A stretch of DNA of 64,000 bases from Massilia arenae (GTDB taxonomy: Bacteria; Pseudomonadota; Gammaproteobacteria; Burkholderiales; Burkholderiaceae_D): NCBI RefSeq assembly GCF_008014745.1, contig NZ_VPFD01000010.1, positions 1-64,000 of the forward strand, in the 5' to 3' direction. The position numbers were made by a program, and so were the translations under genes. Shown one piece after another: positions 16,008 through 24,209 of this stretch; positions within the stretch are counted from its first letter, which is position 1, and the number at the start of each line of letters is the position of its first letter. The notes under the pieces are model-generated. The model had not been told where the DNA came from. It did not search any database and worked only from the letters and a program-made list of their open reading frames with translations.

Positions 16008-18947
16008 ATGCCCAACGTCAAACATCAGCTCCGTGCAACGCTGCCGGCCGCGATCCACGCGGCTGTCGAGCTGATACTGAAGATCTTTGCCTATTACCTG
16101 ATCCCGGTGGGGATCGGCATCGTCTCGCTGATCGCGCTGGTGTTCTGGCATGACGAATACCGCACCAGCGGCGACGTGCCGCTGGCGATGCACGTTACGA
16201 TCGACCAGTCCGCGACGCTGGCGCCAGGCGATGCGCTGGCGCTGGCGCGCGCCACGCCGCTGACCAATGGGCACGACACCCACCTGTCCGAAGCGCCGGT
16301 CTGGTTCGCCTTCGAGCCGATGCCGCGCGCCGGCGAGCAGGTGATCGAATTCCCGTCGCGCCACGCGCTCGACATCGCCTGCTGGGATGCGAGCACCCAG
16401 AACCCGCTCGGCGCCGCCACCCGCAGCACCGACCACGGCGTGCTGCAGGCCGACAAGGCCGGCTTCGCGATGCGCCTGGCGCCGCTGCCGCGCCAGCTGT
16501 TGTGCCGCGCCACCTTCTCGGGCCCGGCGCGCCTGTCGGTGCTGCAATGGCCGGCCGATCAGTTCGCCTTGTCGGTCAAGCAATACCACCGCAAGTCGGG
16601 CCTGCTCGACGGCGGCATGATCGTGCTGGCCCTGTTCATCATCATCACGGCCCTGATCAACCGTCAGCCGGTCTACGTGCTGTTCGCCGGCTGGCTGATC
16701 CTGAACCTGCGCGTGGGCGCGCTGTCGGCCGGCTGGGACATCCAGTGGCTGGGCCAGACCGTGCCGTCCGAATGGCTGCTGCGCAGCCGCGCCGTGACGA
16801 TCACCCTGTACGGCATCGCCACGCTGACCCTGTACCAGGCGCTGCTCAAGGAACACCTGGCCGAGATGCGCTACCTGCTGCCGATGCGCGTCATGCAGTG
16901 GCTGTGCATGCCGATGCTGGCCGCGGCCATGCTGCTGCCGTACGGCATGTACCTGCCGCTGCTGTGGGGCATCCTGGTGTGCTGCTTCTCGCTGATGACG
17001 ATCGGCCTGTTCAAGATCATCGTGGAATCGCGCACCCGGGTCGCGGCCTGGTTCGCGGCCTCGTTCGCGGTGACGTTCCTGGCCTCGCTGGCCGAGGTCC
17101 TGTCGGCCGCGCTCGGCATGCGCGAACTGCTGGGCGTGATCAACAGCGTCACCGCCGCGCTCGCATCGAGCCTGCTGGCGGCGCTGGCCGTGGCCGAGCA
17201 GATGCGCATGGAAACCGAGAAGCGCCAGGAAGCCCAGGAAGAACTCGAGCACGCCTACCAGGCGATGCCGGTCGGCCTGTTCACTCTCGATATGTACGGC
17301 CACTTCCTGAGCGTCAATCCGGCGCTGCAGAAAATGCTGGGCATGAGCGGCTTCACCCCGGGCCGCACCGCCTGGCGCCAGTTCTTCACCGAAGCCAGCT
17401 GGGCCAACCTGCACGAGCAGGTGCATGCCAAGTCCGAGGCCGAGATGGAGCTGGCCAGCCGCGACGGCAACCAGCGCTTCCTGGTCAGCGCCACGCTGGC
17501 GCGCTCGCGCATCGAGGGCGTGCTGCAGGACACGACCGAAAAACACAAGGCCACCGAGCAGCTGCGCTTCATGGCCAATAACGATCCGCTGACCAAGGTC
17601 TACAACCGGCGCGGCATCGAACGCGAATTCTCGAGCGCCGCCGCCAGCCTGGCCGCGGGGCGGCCGATGGCGCTGGCCTACGTCGACCTCGACCGCTTTA
17701 AACTGATCAACGACCTGTTCGGCCATGCGGCGGGCGACGAAGTGCTCAAGCAGGTATGCGAGCGGATGGGCACGATGCTCGCCGGCGGCCAGCAGATCGG
17801 GCGCGTGGGCGGCGACGAATTCGTGATCGTCATGCCCGAGACGGCGATCCCGCTGGCCTCGATCATCTGCCGCGGCATCGTCGACCGCCTCGGCAACACG
17901 CCGTACCGGGTAGGCGACAAGGCCTTCCACGTGCGCGCCTCGGTCGGCCTGATCGAGGTGGTGCCGGGCATGCCGATGAAGGATGCGGTATCGACCTCGG
18001 ACCGCGCCTGCCGCGAAGCCAAGACCGGCCTGGGCGACGGCCTGGTCGTCTATGAACGCGGCGCCGACGCCTTCCGCCAGCGCGCGGCTGAACTGGACCT
18101 GGTCGAGCGCCTGTCCGGCCCGGATGCGACCGACAACCTGCTGCTCGAGATGCAGCCGATCATGTCGCTGCGCGCGCCGCACGAATCGTTGAACTTCGAG
18201 GTCTTGCTGCGCATGCGCGAGCCGGATGGCCGCGTGGTGCCGGCCGGCGCCGTGATCGCCGCCGCCGAGAAGAGCGGGCGCGCCAGCATGATCGACCGCT
18301 GGGTGCTCACCACGACCCTGGCCTGGATCGCCGAGCATACCGAAGACCTGGTCAACACCCGGTTCGTGTGCATGAACCTGTCGGGGGCCTCGCTCAACGA
18401 CGAGCGCTTCGTGCAGGACACCTTCGACATCCTGGGCCGCTACGTGCACGTGGCCAGCCGCCTGTGCCTGGAAATCACCGAGAGCGTGGCGCTGCACGAC
18501 CTGGACAACACGCGCCGCTTCATTGACCAGGTGCGCAGCTTTGGGGTGAAGGTGGCGCTGGACGACTTCGGCGCCGGTTATACCTCGTTCTCGTACCTGA
18601 AGGAGCTGCCGGCCGACGTGCTGAAAATCGACGGCAACTTTATCGTCAACATCAATGCTCACCCGGCCAATGTGGCGATCGTCGAGGCGATCGTGAGCCT
18701 GGCCGTGAACCTGGGAATGAAGACGATCGCGGAATGGGCCGAGGACGCGGCGACCGTGCAGACGCTGCACGAGATCGGCGTCGACTACGTGCAGGGCTAT
18801 GTGGTGGCGCGCTCTATGCCGCCCGAGCTTTTATTGGAAGGACGCTCGAGCGCCGGCTTCATCAAGGACGATCAATTGTTGGAGCTGCTGCGCGAGCTGG
18901 AGAATCCTCCGGCGCCGCACCTGGCCAGCGTGAGCCGGCTGCACTGA
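16008..18947 (+). CDS. membrane-bound GGDEF/EAL cyclic-di-GMP protein
   Basis: A 979-residue signalling protein. A transmembrane helix (about 22-46) is followed by a roughly 160-residue periplasmic region, then several helices (about 205-390) resembling the 7TM-DISM layout, and a PAS-like segment (420-520). The GGDEF domain has an intact GGDEF at 601-605. The EAL domain has EVLLR (E731) instead of EALLR and an intact DDFGAGYTSFSYLK. Both domains look potentially active, so it could make or hydrolyse cyclic di-GMP. EVL variants are seen in active phosphodiesterases. The long divergent gap (15752-16007, 256 bp) should hold its promoter. The stop is two bases from that of the converging DUF4124 gene. 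Confidence 0.92.
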   Translation: MPNVKHQLRATLPAAIHAAVELILKIFAYYLIPVGIGIVSLIALVFWHDEYRTSGDVPLAMHVTIDQSATLAPGDALALARATPLTNGHDTHLSEAPVWFAFEPMPRAGEQVIEFPSRHALDIACWDASTQNPLGAATRSTDHGVLQADKAGFAMRLAPLPRQLLCRATFSGPARLSVLQWPADQFALSVKQYHRKSGLLDGGMIVLALFIIITALINRQPVYVLFAGWLILNLRVGALSAGWDIQWLGQTVPSEWLLRSRAVTITLYGIATLTLYQALLKEHLAEMRYLLPMRVMQWLCMPMLAAAMLLPYGMYLPLLWGILVCCFSLMTIGLFKIIVESRTRVAAWFAASFAVTFLASLAEVLSAALGMRELLGVINSVTAALASSLLAALAVAEQMRMETEKRQEAQEELEHAYQAMPVGLFTLDMYGHFLSVNPALQKMLGMSGFTPGRTAWRQFFTEASWANLHEQVHAKSEAEMELASRDGNQRFLVSATLARSRIEGVLQDTTEKHKATEQLRFMANNDPLTKVYNRRGIEREFSSAAASLAAGRPMALAYVDLDRFKLINDLFGHAAGDEVLKQVCERMGTMLAGGQQIGRVGGDEFVIVMPETAIPLASIICRGIVDRLGNTPYRVGDKAFHVRASVGLIEVVPGMPMKDAVSTSDRACREAKTGLGDGLVVYERGADAFRQRAAELDLVERLSGPDATDNLLLEMQPIMSLRAPHESLNFEVLLRMREPDGRVVPAGAVIAAAEKSGRASMIDRWVLTTTLAWIAEHTEDLVNTRFVCMNLSGASLNDERFVQDTFDILGRYVHVASRLCLEITESVALHDLDNTRRFIDQVRSFGVKVALDDFGAGYTSFSYLKELPADVLKIDGNFIVNINAHPANVAIVEAIVSLAVNLGMKTIAEWAEDAATVQTLHEIGVDYVQGYVVARSMPPELLLEGRSSAGFIKDDQLLELLRELENPPAPHLASVSRLH

Positions 18948-18949
18948 GC

Positions 18950-19330
18950 TTATTCAAGACCAGCCAGGGTTTCCCTGCTGCCCACGTCGCCGATCAGGAA
19001 TTGCGCGCGCGCCGCCTTCAGGGTGGCGACGTCGCTGGCCAGCGGCGTGGCTTTCACCCGTGGCATCGGCGCTGCACTGCGCTGCAGTGCGCGCGCGGGC
19101 GGCAGCACGTCTTCCCGGGCCGCCAGCGGATAAGGTGCGATCCTCGTTACACCTTCGCTGGACGGCATGCTGGCCATGCGCACGGTGGCGGCGCCCGCTT
19201 CGCAAGGGCGGTCGGTGAAAGTGACGCGGCCGGCGCCGTCGATGCACTTAACGATGACGGTGTCGGAATAGGCGCTCGGCGCGGCGATCGCGGCGGCGGC
19301 CAGCAGGCAGATGCTCAGTTGACGCTTCAT
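18950..19330 (-). CDS. DUF4124-type periplasmic protein
   Basis: A 126-residue protein with a signal peptide (cleavage near APSAYS) followed by the DUF4124 core VIVKCIDGAGRVTFTDRPCEAG, with two cysteines that could form a disulfide. The rest is low in predicted structure. Such proteins are common and uncharacterised in Betaproteobacteria. It ends two bases from the GGDEF/EAL gene. Confidence 0.7.
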   Translation of the reverse strand: MKRQLSICLLAAAAIAAPSAYSDTVIVKCIDGAGRVTFTDRPCEAGAATVRMASMPSSEGVTRIAPYPLAAREDVLPPARALQRSAAPMPRVKATPLASDVATLKAARAQFLIGDVGSRETLAGLE

Positions 19331-19438
19331 GGTTGGCTCCTGGACGGATCCGTATTCAGGAATTTCATTGTCTTCCTTGCATCAATACGCTTCTGTTCGC
19401 CACTTCACGTGGGCGTGTAGGCCTGCGCGCCGTCGTTT

Positions 19439-19473
19439 TTTACAGAACCGCCAGTCTTGGATAAAATGTCCAA
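19439..19473 (+). promoter_or_regulatory. sigma70 promoter with overlapping operator, leaderless start
   Basis: The -35 TTTACA (19439-19444), a 17-bp spacer and the -10 TAAAAT (19462-19467) make a near-consensus promoter. Transcription should start about 19474, next to the ATG at 19475. The inverted repeat TTGGA-N7-TCCAA (19457-19473) covers the -10. The same repeat lies on the promoter of the ammonia-lyase gene at 23039-23055, so it is probably the operator of the regulator encoded here. Confidence 0.65.
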
Positions 19474-19474
19474 T

Positions 19475-20107
19475 ATGACCAAGACATTGCCAAGCAAGGA
19501 AGAATCCGCGCTCATCGAGCAGGTGCGGCACATTGCCGAGGGCTTGGCCCAGACCTTCGCGCCGTTCTGCGAGGTCGTGGTGCACGACCTGCGCGACCCC
19601 GGCCATGCGGTGCTGGCCATCCACAACAACCTCTCCAGCCGCGCGGCCGGCGACCCGGCCACCGAGCTGGGACTGGCGCGCATTGCCGACAGCGCCTATC
19701 CGCAGGTGCTCGCCAACTACCCGAACCAGTTCCCGGACGGCCGTCCGGCCAAGAGCACCTCGATCGGGATCAAGGATGCCGACGGCAACTACGTCGCGGC
19801 CTTGTGCCTGAACGTCGACCTGACCCTGTTCCGTTCGATGCAGGGCATCCTGGAACAGTTCAATGCGCTGGGAGAAGCGCCGGTGGGCGAATCGCTCGAT
19901 CCGGCCAACGCCGACGGCATCCGGCGCCGCATCGACGCCTATGCGGCGCGGCTGGCGTCCTCGCCCCAGCTGCTCAAGGCGCACGAACGGCGTGCGCTGA
20001 TGCGCGAACTGAAGGAGGGCGGATTTCTGGAAGTGCGGCGCGCGATGGAAGTAGCGGCATCTCACCTCGGCATTTCGCGGGCGACGGCATACAACGACAT
20101 CAAATAG
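19475..20107 (+). CDS. YheO/DauR-like PAS-HTH transcriptional regulator
   Basis: A 210-residue cytoplasmic regulator with an N-terminal YheO-type PAS domain (about 15-130, pattern FAPFCEVVVHDLRDPGHAVLAIHNN) and a C-terminal helix-turn-helix (about 165-210, AMEVAASHLGISRATAYNDIK). This is the DauR layout; DauR controls D-arginine catabolism in Pseudomonas. The ATG at 19475 is chosen because the promoter predicts a transcript beginning there. TTG at 19457 and ATG at 19466 are in frame but lie inside the -10/operator. No Shine-Dalgarno is seen for any of them. The shared operator implies autoregulation plus control of the hydroxyaspartate-lyase-like gene, with an amino acid or derivative as likely effector. 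Confidence 0.85.
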   Translation: MTKTLPSKEESALIEQVRHIAEGLAQTFAPFCEVVVHDLRDPGHAVLAIHNNLSSRAAGDPATELGLARIADSAYPQVLANYPNQFPDGRPAKSTSIGIKDADGNYVAALCLNVDLTLFRSMQGILEQFNALGEAPVGESLDPANADGIRRRIDAYAARLASSPQLLKAHERRALMRELKEGGFLEVRRAMEVAASHLGISRATAYNDIK

Positions 20108-20141
20108 AATTTAGCGGTACCGTTTATCAGGGGAGTCAGTC

Positions 20142-21134
20142 GTGAAGACAGCCGTTTACAGCGCCCGCCGCTACGACAAGACCATGCTGGCCCAGGCCAA
20201 CTTTGACGCCGACCATGAATTGCGCTTTCTCGAAGACCGGCTGAGCCGCGAGACCGCGATCCTGGCCGAGGGCTGCGCGGCGGTCTGCGTCTTCGTCAAC
20301 GATACCGTCGATGCCGAGGTGCTGGGCATCCTGGCGCAGCAGGGCACGCGCCTGGTGGCTACCCGCTCGACCGGCTACAACCACGTCGATGCGGCCGCAG
20401 CACGCCGGCTGGGCATCGCGGTGGTGCGGGTGACGGACTATTCTCCCAACTCGGTCGCCGAGTTCGCGGTCGGGCTGCTGCTGGCCGTGAACCGCAAGAT
20501 CGCCCGCGCCAGCGTGCGCACGCGTGAAGGCAACTTCGACCTCGACGGCCTGATGGGTTTCGACTTGCACGGCAAGACGGTCGGCGTGATCGGCACCGGC
20601 AAGATCGGCACCATCTTCGCCCGCATCATGGCCGGTTTCGGCTGCACCCTGGTCGGCTACGACCGCTACCCGACGCCGGCCTTCGAGGCATTGGGAGGGC
20701 GCTATATCGGCGTCGATGAGCTGCTGGCCTGCAGCGACGTGGTGTCGCTGCACTGCCCGCTGCTGGAAGAGACCCACCACATCGTCAATGCGGCGGCGCT
20801 GGCGCGAGTCAAGCGCGGCTGCGTGCTGGTCAATACCAGCCGCGGCGGCCTGGTCGACACCGAGGCGGCGGTGCAGGCGCTCAAGAGCGGCCAGCTGGGC
20901 GGCCTGGCGATCGACGTCTACGAGCAGGAAGCGAGCCTGTTCTTCCAGGACCTGTCGTCGACCATCATCACGGACGACGTGATCCAGCGCCTGGTGTCGT
21001 TCCCGAATGTGATCGTGACCGGTCACCAGGCCTTTTTCACGGTGGAGGCGATCGGGCAGATCATGCGCACGACCATCGACAGCATCGGTGCGTTCGAGCG
21101 GGGCGAGGAACTGGTCAATCGGATTCCGGATTGA
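20142..21134 (+). CDS. ldhA: D-2-hydroxyacid dehydrogenase, fermentative D-lactate dehydrogenase type
   Basis: A 330-residue NAD-dependent dehydrogenase that would interconvert pyruvate and D-lactate. The Rossmann motif GTGKIG is at 151-156. The catalytic set is R234 (NTSRGGL), E261 (DVYEQE) and H295 (TGHQAFFT). The C-terminal FFTVEAIGQIM is typical of the LdhA group. The GTG start at 20142 follows AGGGGAG. It begins 34 nt after the regulator stop and so may be cotranscribed with it. If so, it may reduce a 2-oxo acid from the same amino-acid pathway rather than act in fermentation. Confidence 0.9.
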   Translation: MKTAVYSARRYDKTMLAQANFDADHELRFLEDRLSRETAILAEGCAAVCVFVNDTVDAEVLGILAQQGTRLVATRSTGYNHVDAAAARRLGIAVVRVTDYSPNSVAEFAVGLLLAVNRKIARASVRTREGNFDLDGLMGFDLHGKTVGVIGTGKIGTIFARIMAGFGCTLVGYDRYPTPAFEALGGRYIGVDELLACSDVVSLHCPLLEETHHIVNAAALARVKRGCVLVNTSRGGLVDTEAAVQALKSGQLGGLAIDVYEQEASLFFQDLSSTIITDDVIQRLVSFPNVIVTGHQAFFTVEAIGQIMRTTIDSIGAFERGEELVNRIPD

Positions 21135-21230
21135 TGCGGTTTGCATGACTTGTCCCACGGGCTGGACAGGGCGGCACATAGTGCGTTAGGGTTCCCGGCA
21201 TCGGCAATGTGTAGGGAAGGTTACGACCAG

Positions 21231-21719
21231 ATGCATATCAAGCAGGTCCGCTTCGACCGGATTTTCGACGTCCAGGAGCGTACGGGTGACTTCAGCTTCG
21301 AGGATGGCGGCTGGCCGGTGTATGGCGTCAATGCCAATGGCCTGACGATCCCGCGTGAAGGCGCGATCTATGCCGTCGCCTTTGCCGAAGCGGGCAACTG
21401 GGAAAAAGTCATCGGCTGGCGCGACCTGGCAGAGTCCAACGTGGAGATCAAGCGCTCGGCCTGGTCGCTCGCCATCCAGGCGCTCCCCTGGTATTACATG
21501 ATCATCCCGGTGCCGTTCGGCATCACTTTGGCGGTCCCGGTAGCCGGGCTCATGGTGTTGGCTTTTGGCGCCTTCATCTACCGCGCTGCCTGGCGCAACC
21601 GGCAGGCGGCCCACGCGCTGCGGGACGTGCATCCGGCTGTGCCGCCGGAGCCGGGCAAGCGCAAGCCGTCGCGACTGGCGCAATCGATATGGGCGCTGGC
21701 TCCGCTCCTGTGGAAATGA
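21231..21719 (+). CDS. two-helix membrane protein, paralogue A
   Basis: A 162-residue protein with a soluble N-terminal domain (FDRIFDVQERTGDFSFEDGG, then IPREGAIYAVAFAEAGNWEKVIGWRDL) and two close hydrophobic segments (about 88-125), then a basic tail. It is clearly paralogous to the protein at 22459-22992, sharing FDR-FDVQ, the FSFE-GG motif, GNW-KVIGWRDL and the RNR-LRD-P tail. The PgeF-like gene lies between the two. ATG at 21231 is chosen for the alignment with the paralogue; GGGAAGG lies 11 nt upstream. Function unknown. Confidence 0.65.
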   Translation: MHIKQVRFDRIFDVQERTGDFSFEDGGWPVYGVNANGLTIPREGAIYAVAFAEAGNWEKVIGWRDLAESNVEIKRSAWSLAIQALPWYYMIIPVPFGITLAVPVAGLMVLAFGAFIYRAAWRNRQAAHALRDVHPAVPPEPGKRKPSRLAQSIWALAPLLWK

Positions 21720-21751
21720 CGCGGCATACGCCTGACTGATCGACCGCGACC

Positions 21752-22462
21752 ATGACGAACAGCCCCGCACTGGATGCCGTCGCCGGTATCGTCCATCGCT
21801 TCGGCCGACGCGACGACGACATGGGCAGGCGCTTCCCGGCTTACTGGCCGCACCGGCCAGTCCAGCACGAGCGCCATGGCACGCGCATCGCCATCGCCCT
21901 GCACATGGGTGAGGATTGCGGCGAAGCCGATGGCATGTTCACCGAGCAGCCGGGACTGATGCTGGCGATCGCGACCGCCGATTGTGCGCCGGTCCTGTTG
22001 GCCCGGAAAGATGGTACGGCGGTGGCGGCCCTGCACGTCGGCTGGCGCGGCGCCCTGGCCGGCATCGTCCCTGAGTTCGCCGCATTGCTCGCGCGGCGCG
22101 GCGAGCGCACGGGCGACTGGGTTGCCGCCATCGGGCCGACGGCCGGACCCTGTTGCTACGAAGTGTCGGACGACATCATCGCCAGTTTTCGCGAGCGCTA
22201 TCCGATCGATCCTCGCGTGATAGCGCCGCGTCATCGGCGCCTGGATCTGGCGCGCATGGTGCAGTGGCAGTTGGGCAGTGCCGGATTCGGCCAGGTTGGC
22301 GCGTGTGTGGAATGCACGATGTGCCACACGGTGGACACCGCGGAAGCGGATCCTGTTTTCGCTTATCACAGTTACCGGCGCGATAGCGCAACGCGGTCAC
22401 CGGGCATCGACGTGCAATGGTCGGTGGTGGCAATCGCACCTCGAGATAAGGAAGAGAAATGA
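21752..22462 (+). CDS. PgeF/YfiH-type multicopper-oxidase-like domain protein
   Basis: A 236-residue protein of the YfiH/YlmD family, long called polyphenol oxidase or laccase domain. E. coli YfiH (PgeF) edits peptidoglycan precursors. Metal-site motifs are present: ADCAPVLL (the conserved Asp-Cys), HVGWRG and IGPTAGPCCYEV. It is not the usual rluD-linked copy, since no rluD is here. It lies between two paralogous membrane proteins, and its stop overlaps the next ATG as ATGA, so translation of the downstream paralogue is coupled. It may be a second, specialised member. Confidence 0.8.
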   Translation: MTNSPALDAVAGIVHRFGRRDDDMGRRFPAYWPHRPVQHERHGTRIAIALHMGEDCGEADGMFTEQPGLMLAIATADCAPVLLARKDGTAVAALHVGWRGALAGIVPEFAALLARRGERTGDWVAAIGPTAGPCCYEVSDDIIASFRERYPIDPRVIAPRHRRLDLARMVQWQLGSAGFGQVGACVECTMCHTVDTAEADPVFAYHSYRRDSATRSPGIDVQWSVVAIAPRDKEEK

Positions 22463-22992
22463 GCAGGCGAGTGGAAGATTTCGCACACATCGTGCAGGTA
22501 ACGTTCGACCGCGTGTTCGACGTGCAGGGAGGCACCTTCAGCTTCGAAAGCGGCGGCAAGAAGCATTACAGCGTCACCTTCTCCGACGACACCGTGCCGC
22601 GCGATGGTTCGCGCTATGCTGTCGCACTGGTCGAGCAGGGCAACTGGCAGAAGATCGTGGGCTGGCGCGACCTGTCGACGCCGGACGTCGTGCTTGCCGA
22701 ATCGGCCTGGGACGTCGCGCGCGACCAGGCCTGGGCCGTGTACTGGTTCGGCCCGTTCTTCGTCTTCGGCGCGCTGCTGTTCTTTGGCGGCTGGGCGGCG
22801 CTCGCGGCCTTGCTGCTGTTCCTGTGGGCGTCGGTGTACTTCGTGCAGCAGGCGCGCGAGCGCAACCGGCTGGTCGACCAGGCGTTGCGCGACATTCCGC
22901 CGGCCGCGCCGCCGGGCAATGGACCCAGGATCGGGAAGACCGGGAAAACGTGGATTACGGGCGTGCTGAACATCGTCCGCTGGTGGCCATAG
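22459..22992 (+). CDS. two-helix membrane protein, paralogue B
   Basis: A 177-residue paralogue of the protein at 21231-21719: soluble N-terminal domain (VTFDRVFDVQGGTFSFESGG, then VPRDGSRYAVALVEQGNWQKIVGWRDL), two hydrophobic segments at about 92-132, and a basic tail. AAGGAAGAG precedes the ATG, which overlaps the PgeF-like stop by 4 nt. The arrangement A-PgeF-B suggests duplication of a membrane partner on both sides of the enzyme gene. Function unknown. Confidence 0.65.
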   Translation: MSRRVEDFAHIVQVTFDRVFDVQGGTFSFESGGKKHYSVTFSDDTVPRDGSRYAVALVEQGNWQKIVGWRDLSTPDVVLAESAWDVARDQAWAVYWFGPFFVFGALLFFGGWAALAALLLFLWASVYFVQQARERNRLVDQALRDIPPAAPPGNGPRIGKTGKTWITGVLNIVRWWP

Positions 22993-23020
22993 CAAGGAGG
23001 TGACCCGACATCGCTGCGGT

Positions 23021-23063
23021 TTGACGCTTCATCCAGAATTGGATAATATGTCCAATATTGGAT
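23021..23063 (+). promoter_or_regulatory. sigma70 promoter with operator half-site cluster
   Basis: -35 TTGACG (23021-23026), 17-bp spacer and -10 TAATAT (23044-23049). The inverted repeat TTGGA-N7-TCCAA at 23039-23055 covers the -10, exactly as in the regulator promoter at 19457. Further half-sites flank it: ATCCA at 23031-23035 and the palindrome CCAATATTGG at 23052-23061. The predicted start near 23056 gives a leader of about 49 nt. Confidence 0.65.
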
Positions 23064-23104
23064 GAATCGTTAAACCGACCGCAGTGAACTGAAAGGATAG
23101 CGCC

Positions 23105-24073
23105 ATGACCGCAGCATCGCTCCCCACTTACGAAGACGTCGCCCAGGCCGCCGAGCGCATCCTGGGCGCTGCCCACCGCACGCCGGTACTGACCTCGCGC
23201 ACCGTCAACGAGGAATTCGGCGCCGAGGTGTTCTTCAAGTGCGAGAACATGCAGCGCATGGGCGCCTTCAAATTCCGCGGCGGCTATAACGCGCTGGCGA
23301 AGTTCAGCCCCGATCAGCGCCGCGCCGGCGTCGTCGCTTTCTCGTCCGGCAACCATGCGCAGGCGATCGCGCTGTCGGCGAAGATCCTGGGCATGCCGGC
23401 CACGATCGTGATGCCGCAGGATGCGCCGGCCGCGAAGGTTGCCGCAACGCGCGGCTATGGCGCCACCGTGGTCACCTATGACCGCTATACCGAAGACCGC
23501 GAGCAAATCGGCCGCGAGTTGGCCGAGAAGCACGGCCTGACCCTGATTCCACCCTATGACCACGCGGACGTGATTGCGGGGCAGGGCACGGCGGCCAAGG
23601 AGTTGTTCGAGGAAGTCGGCCCATTGGACGCCTTCTTCGTGTGCCTGGGCGGTGGCGGCCTGCTGTCCGGCTCCGCGCTGGCCACGCGCGCGCTGTCGCC
23701 GGGCTGCATGCTGTACGGCGTCGAGCCGGAGGCCGGCAATGACGGCCAGCAGTCGTTCCGCACCGGCGAGATCGTCCATATCGACACGCCGCGGACCATC
23801 GCCGACGGCGCCCAGACTCAGCACCTGGGGCAGCTGACCTTTCCGATCATCCGACGCGACGTCAACGATATTCTCACCGTGAGCGACGAGGAACTGGTGG
23901 CCTGCATGCGCTTTTTTGCCGAACGTATGAAGATCGTGGTGGAGCCGACCGGTTGCTTGGGGTTTGCCGCTGCGCGCCGGATGAAGGATCAGCTGAAGGG
24001 GAAGAAGGTCGGGGTGTTGATCAGTGGCGGGAATATCGATCTGGGGCGGTTTGCGAGTCTGATCGGCGATTGA
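23105..24073 (+). CDS. PLP-dependent threo-3-hydroxy-L-aspartate ammonia-lyase / serine-threonine dehydratase-like
   Basis: A 322-residue fold-type II PLP enzyme. The PLP lysine is K56 in GAFKFRGGYN. SSGNHAQAIALSAK and the phosphate-binding GGGGLLSG are intact. It lacks the C-terminal ACT domain of biosynthetic IlvA. The segments TVNEEFGAEVFFKCENMQRMGAF and ATRGYGATVVTYDRYTEDRE are typical of proteins named threo-3-hydroxyaspartate ammonia-lyase (EC 4.3.1.16), which forms oxaloacetate and ammonia. Catabolic serine or threonine dehydratase or serine racemase activity remain alternatives. GAAAGGAT precedes the ATG. The promoter carries the operator shared with the YheO/DauR-like regulator gene. 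Confidence 0.85.
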   Translation: MTAASLPTYEDVAQAAERILGAAHRTPVLTSRTVNEEFGAEVFFKCENMQRMGAFKFRGGYNALAKFSPDQRRAGVVAFSSGNHAQAIALSAKILGMPATIVMPQDAPAAKVAATRGYGATVVTYDRYTEDREQIGRELAEKHGLTLIPPYDHADVIAGQGTAAKELFEEVGPLDAFFVCLGGGGLLSGSALATRALSPGCMLYGVEPEAGNDGQQSFRTGEIVHIDTPRTIADGAQTQHLGQLTFPIIRRDVNDILTVSDEELVACMRFFAERMKIVVEPTGCLGFAAARRMKDQLKGKKVGVLISGGNIDLGRFASLIGD

Positions 24074-24120
24074 TTAATTTCTGCGACACAGTCGTGCGTC
24101 TGGCTGCGGGTCAGACCGGC

Positions 24121-24148
24121 AAAAAAGAGGGAGCATATATGCTCCTTT
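24121..24148 (-). terminator. intrinsic terminator of the lone antitoxin gene
   Basis: A perfect 16-nt palindrome, GGAGCATATATGCTCC (24130-24145), with flanking weak pairs, is followed on the minus strand by six T residues (complement of 24121-24126). It lies about 60 nt downstream of the antitoxin stop. The rest of the 24074-24209 gap shows no gene. Confidence 0.65.
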
Positions 24149-24209
24149 GGCGATTCTCTTGAGTGTCTTCTTGTGTTGCGTCGGCTCGTAAATAAAACGC
24201 GCTCAGCCC

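Noticed and set aside
15936-18770. 944-residue open frame opposite the GGDEF/EAL gene
   Set aside because: Same cause; no domain, no ribosome site, and complete overlap with a well-supported gene.
21752-22462. True laccase activity for the PgeF-like protein
   Set aside because: The family was named for a weak polyphenol oxidase activity; the conserved site is not that of a multicopper laccase.
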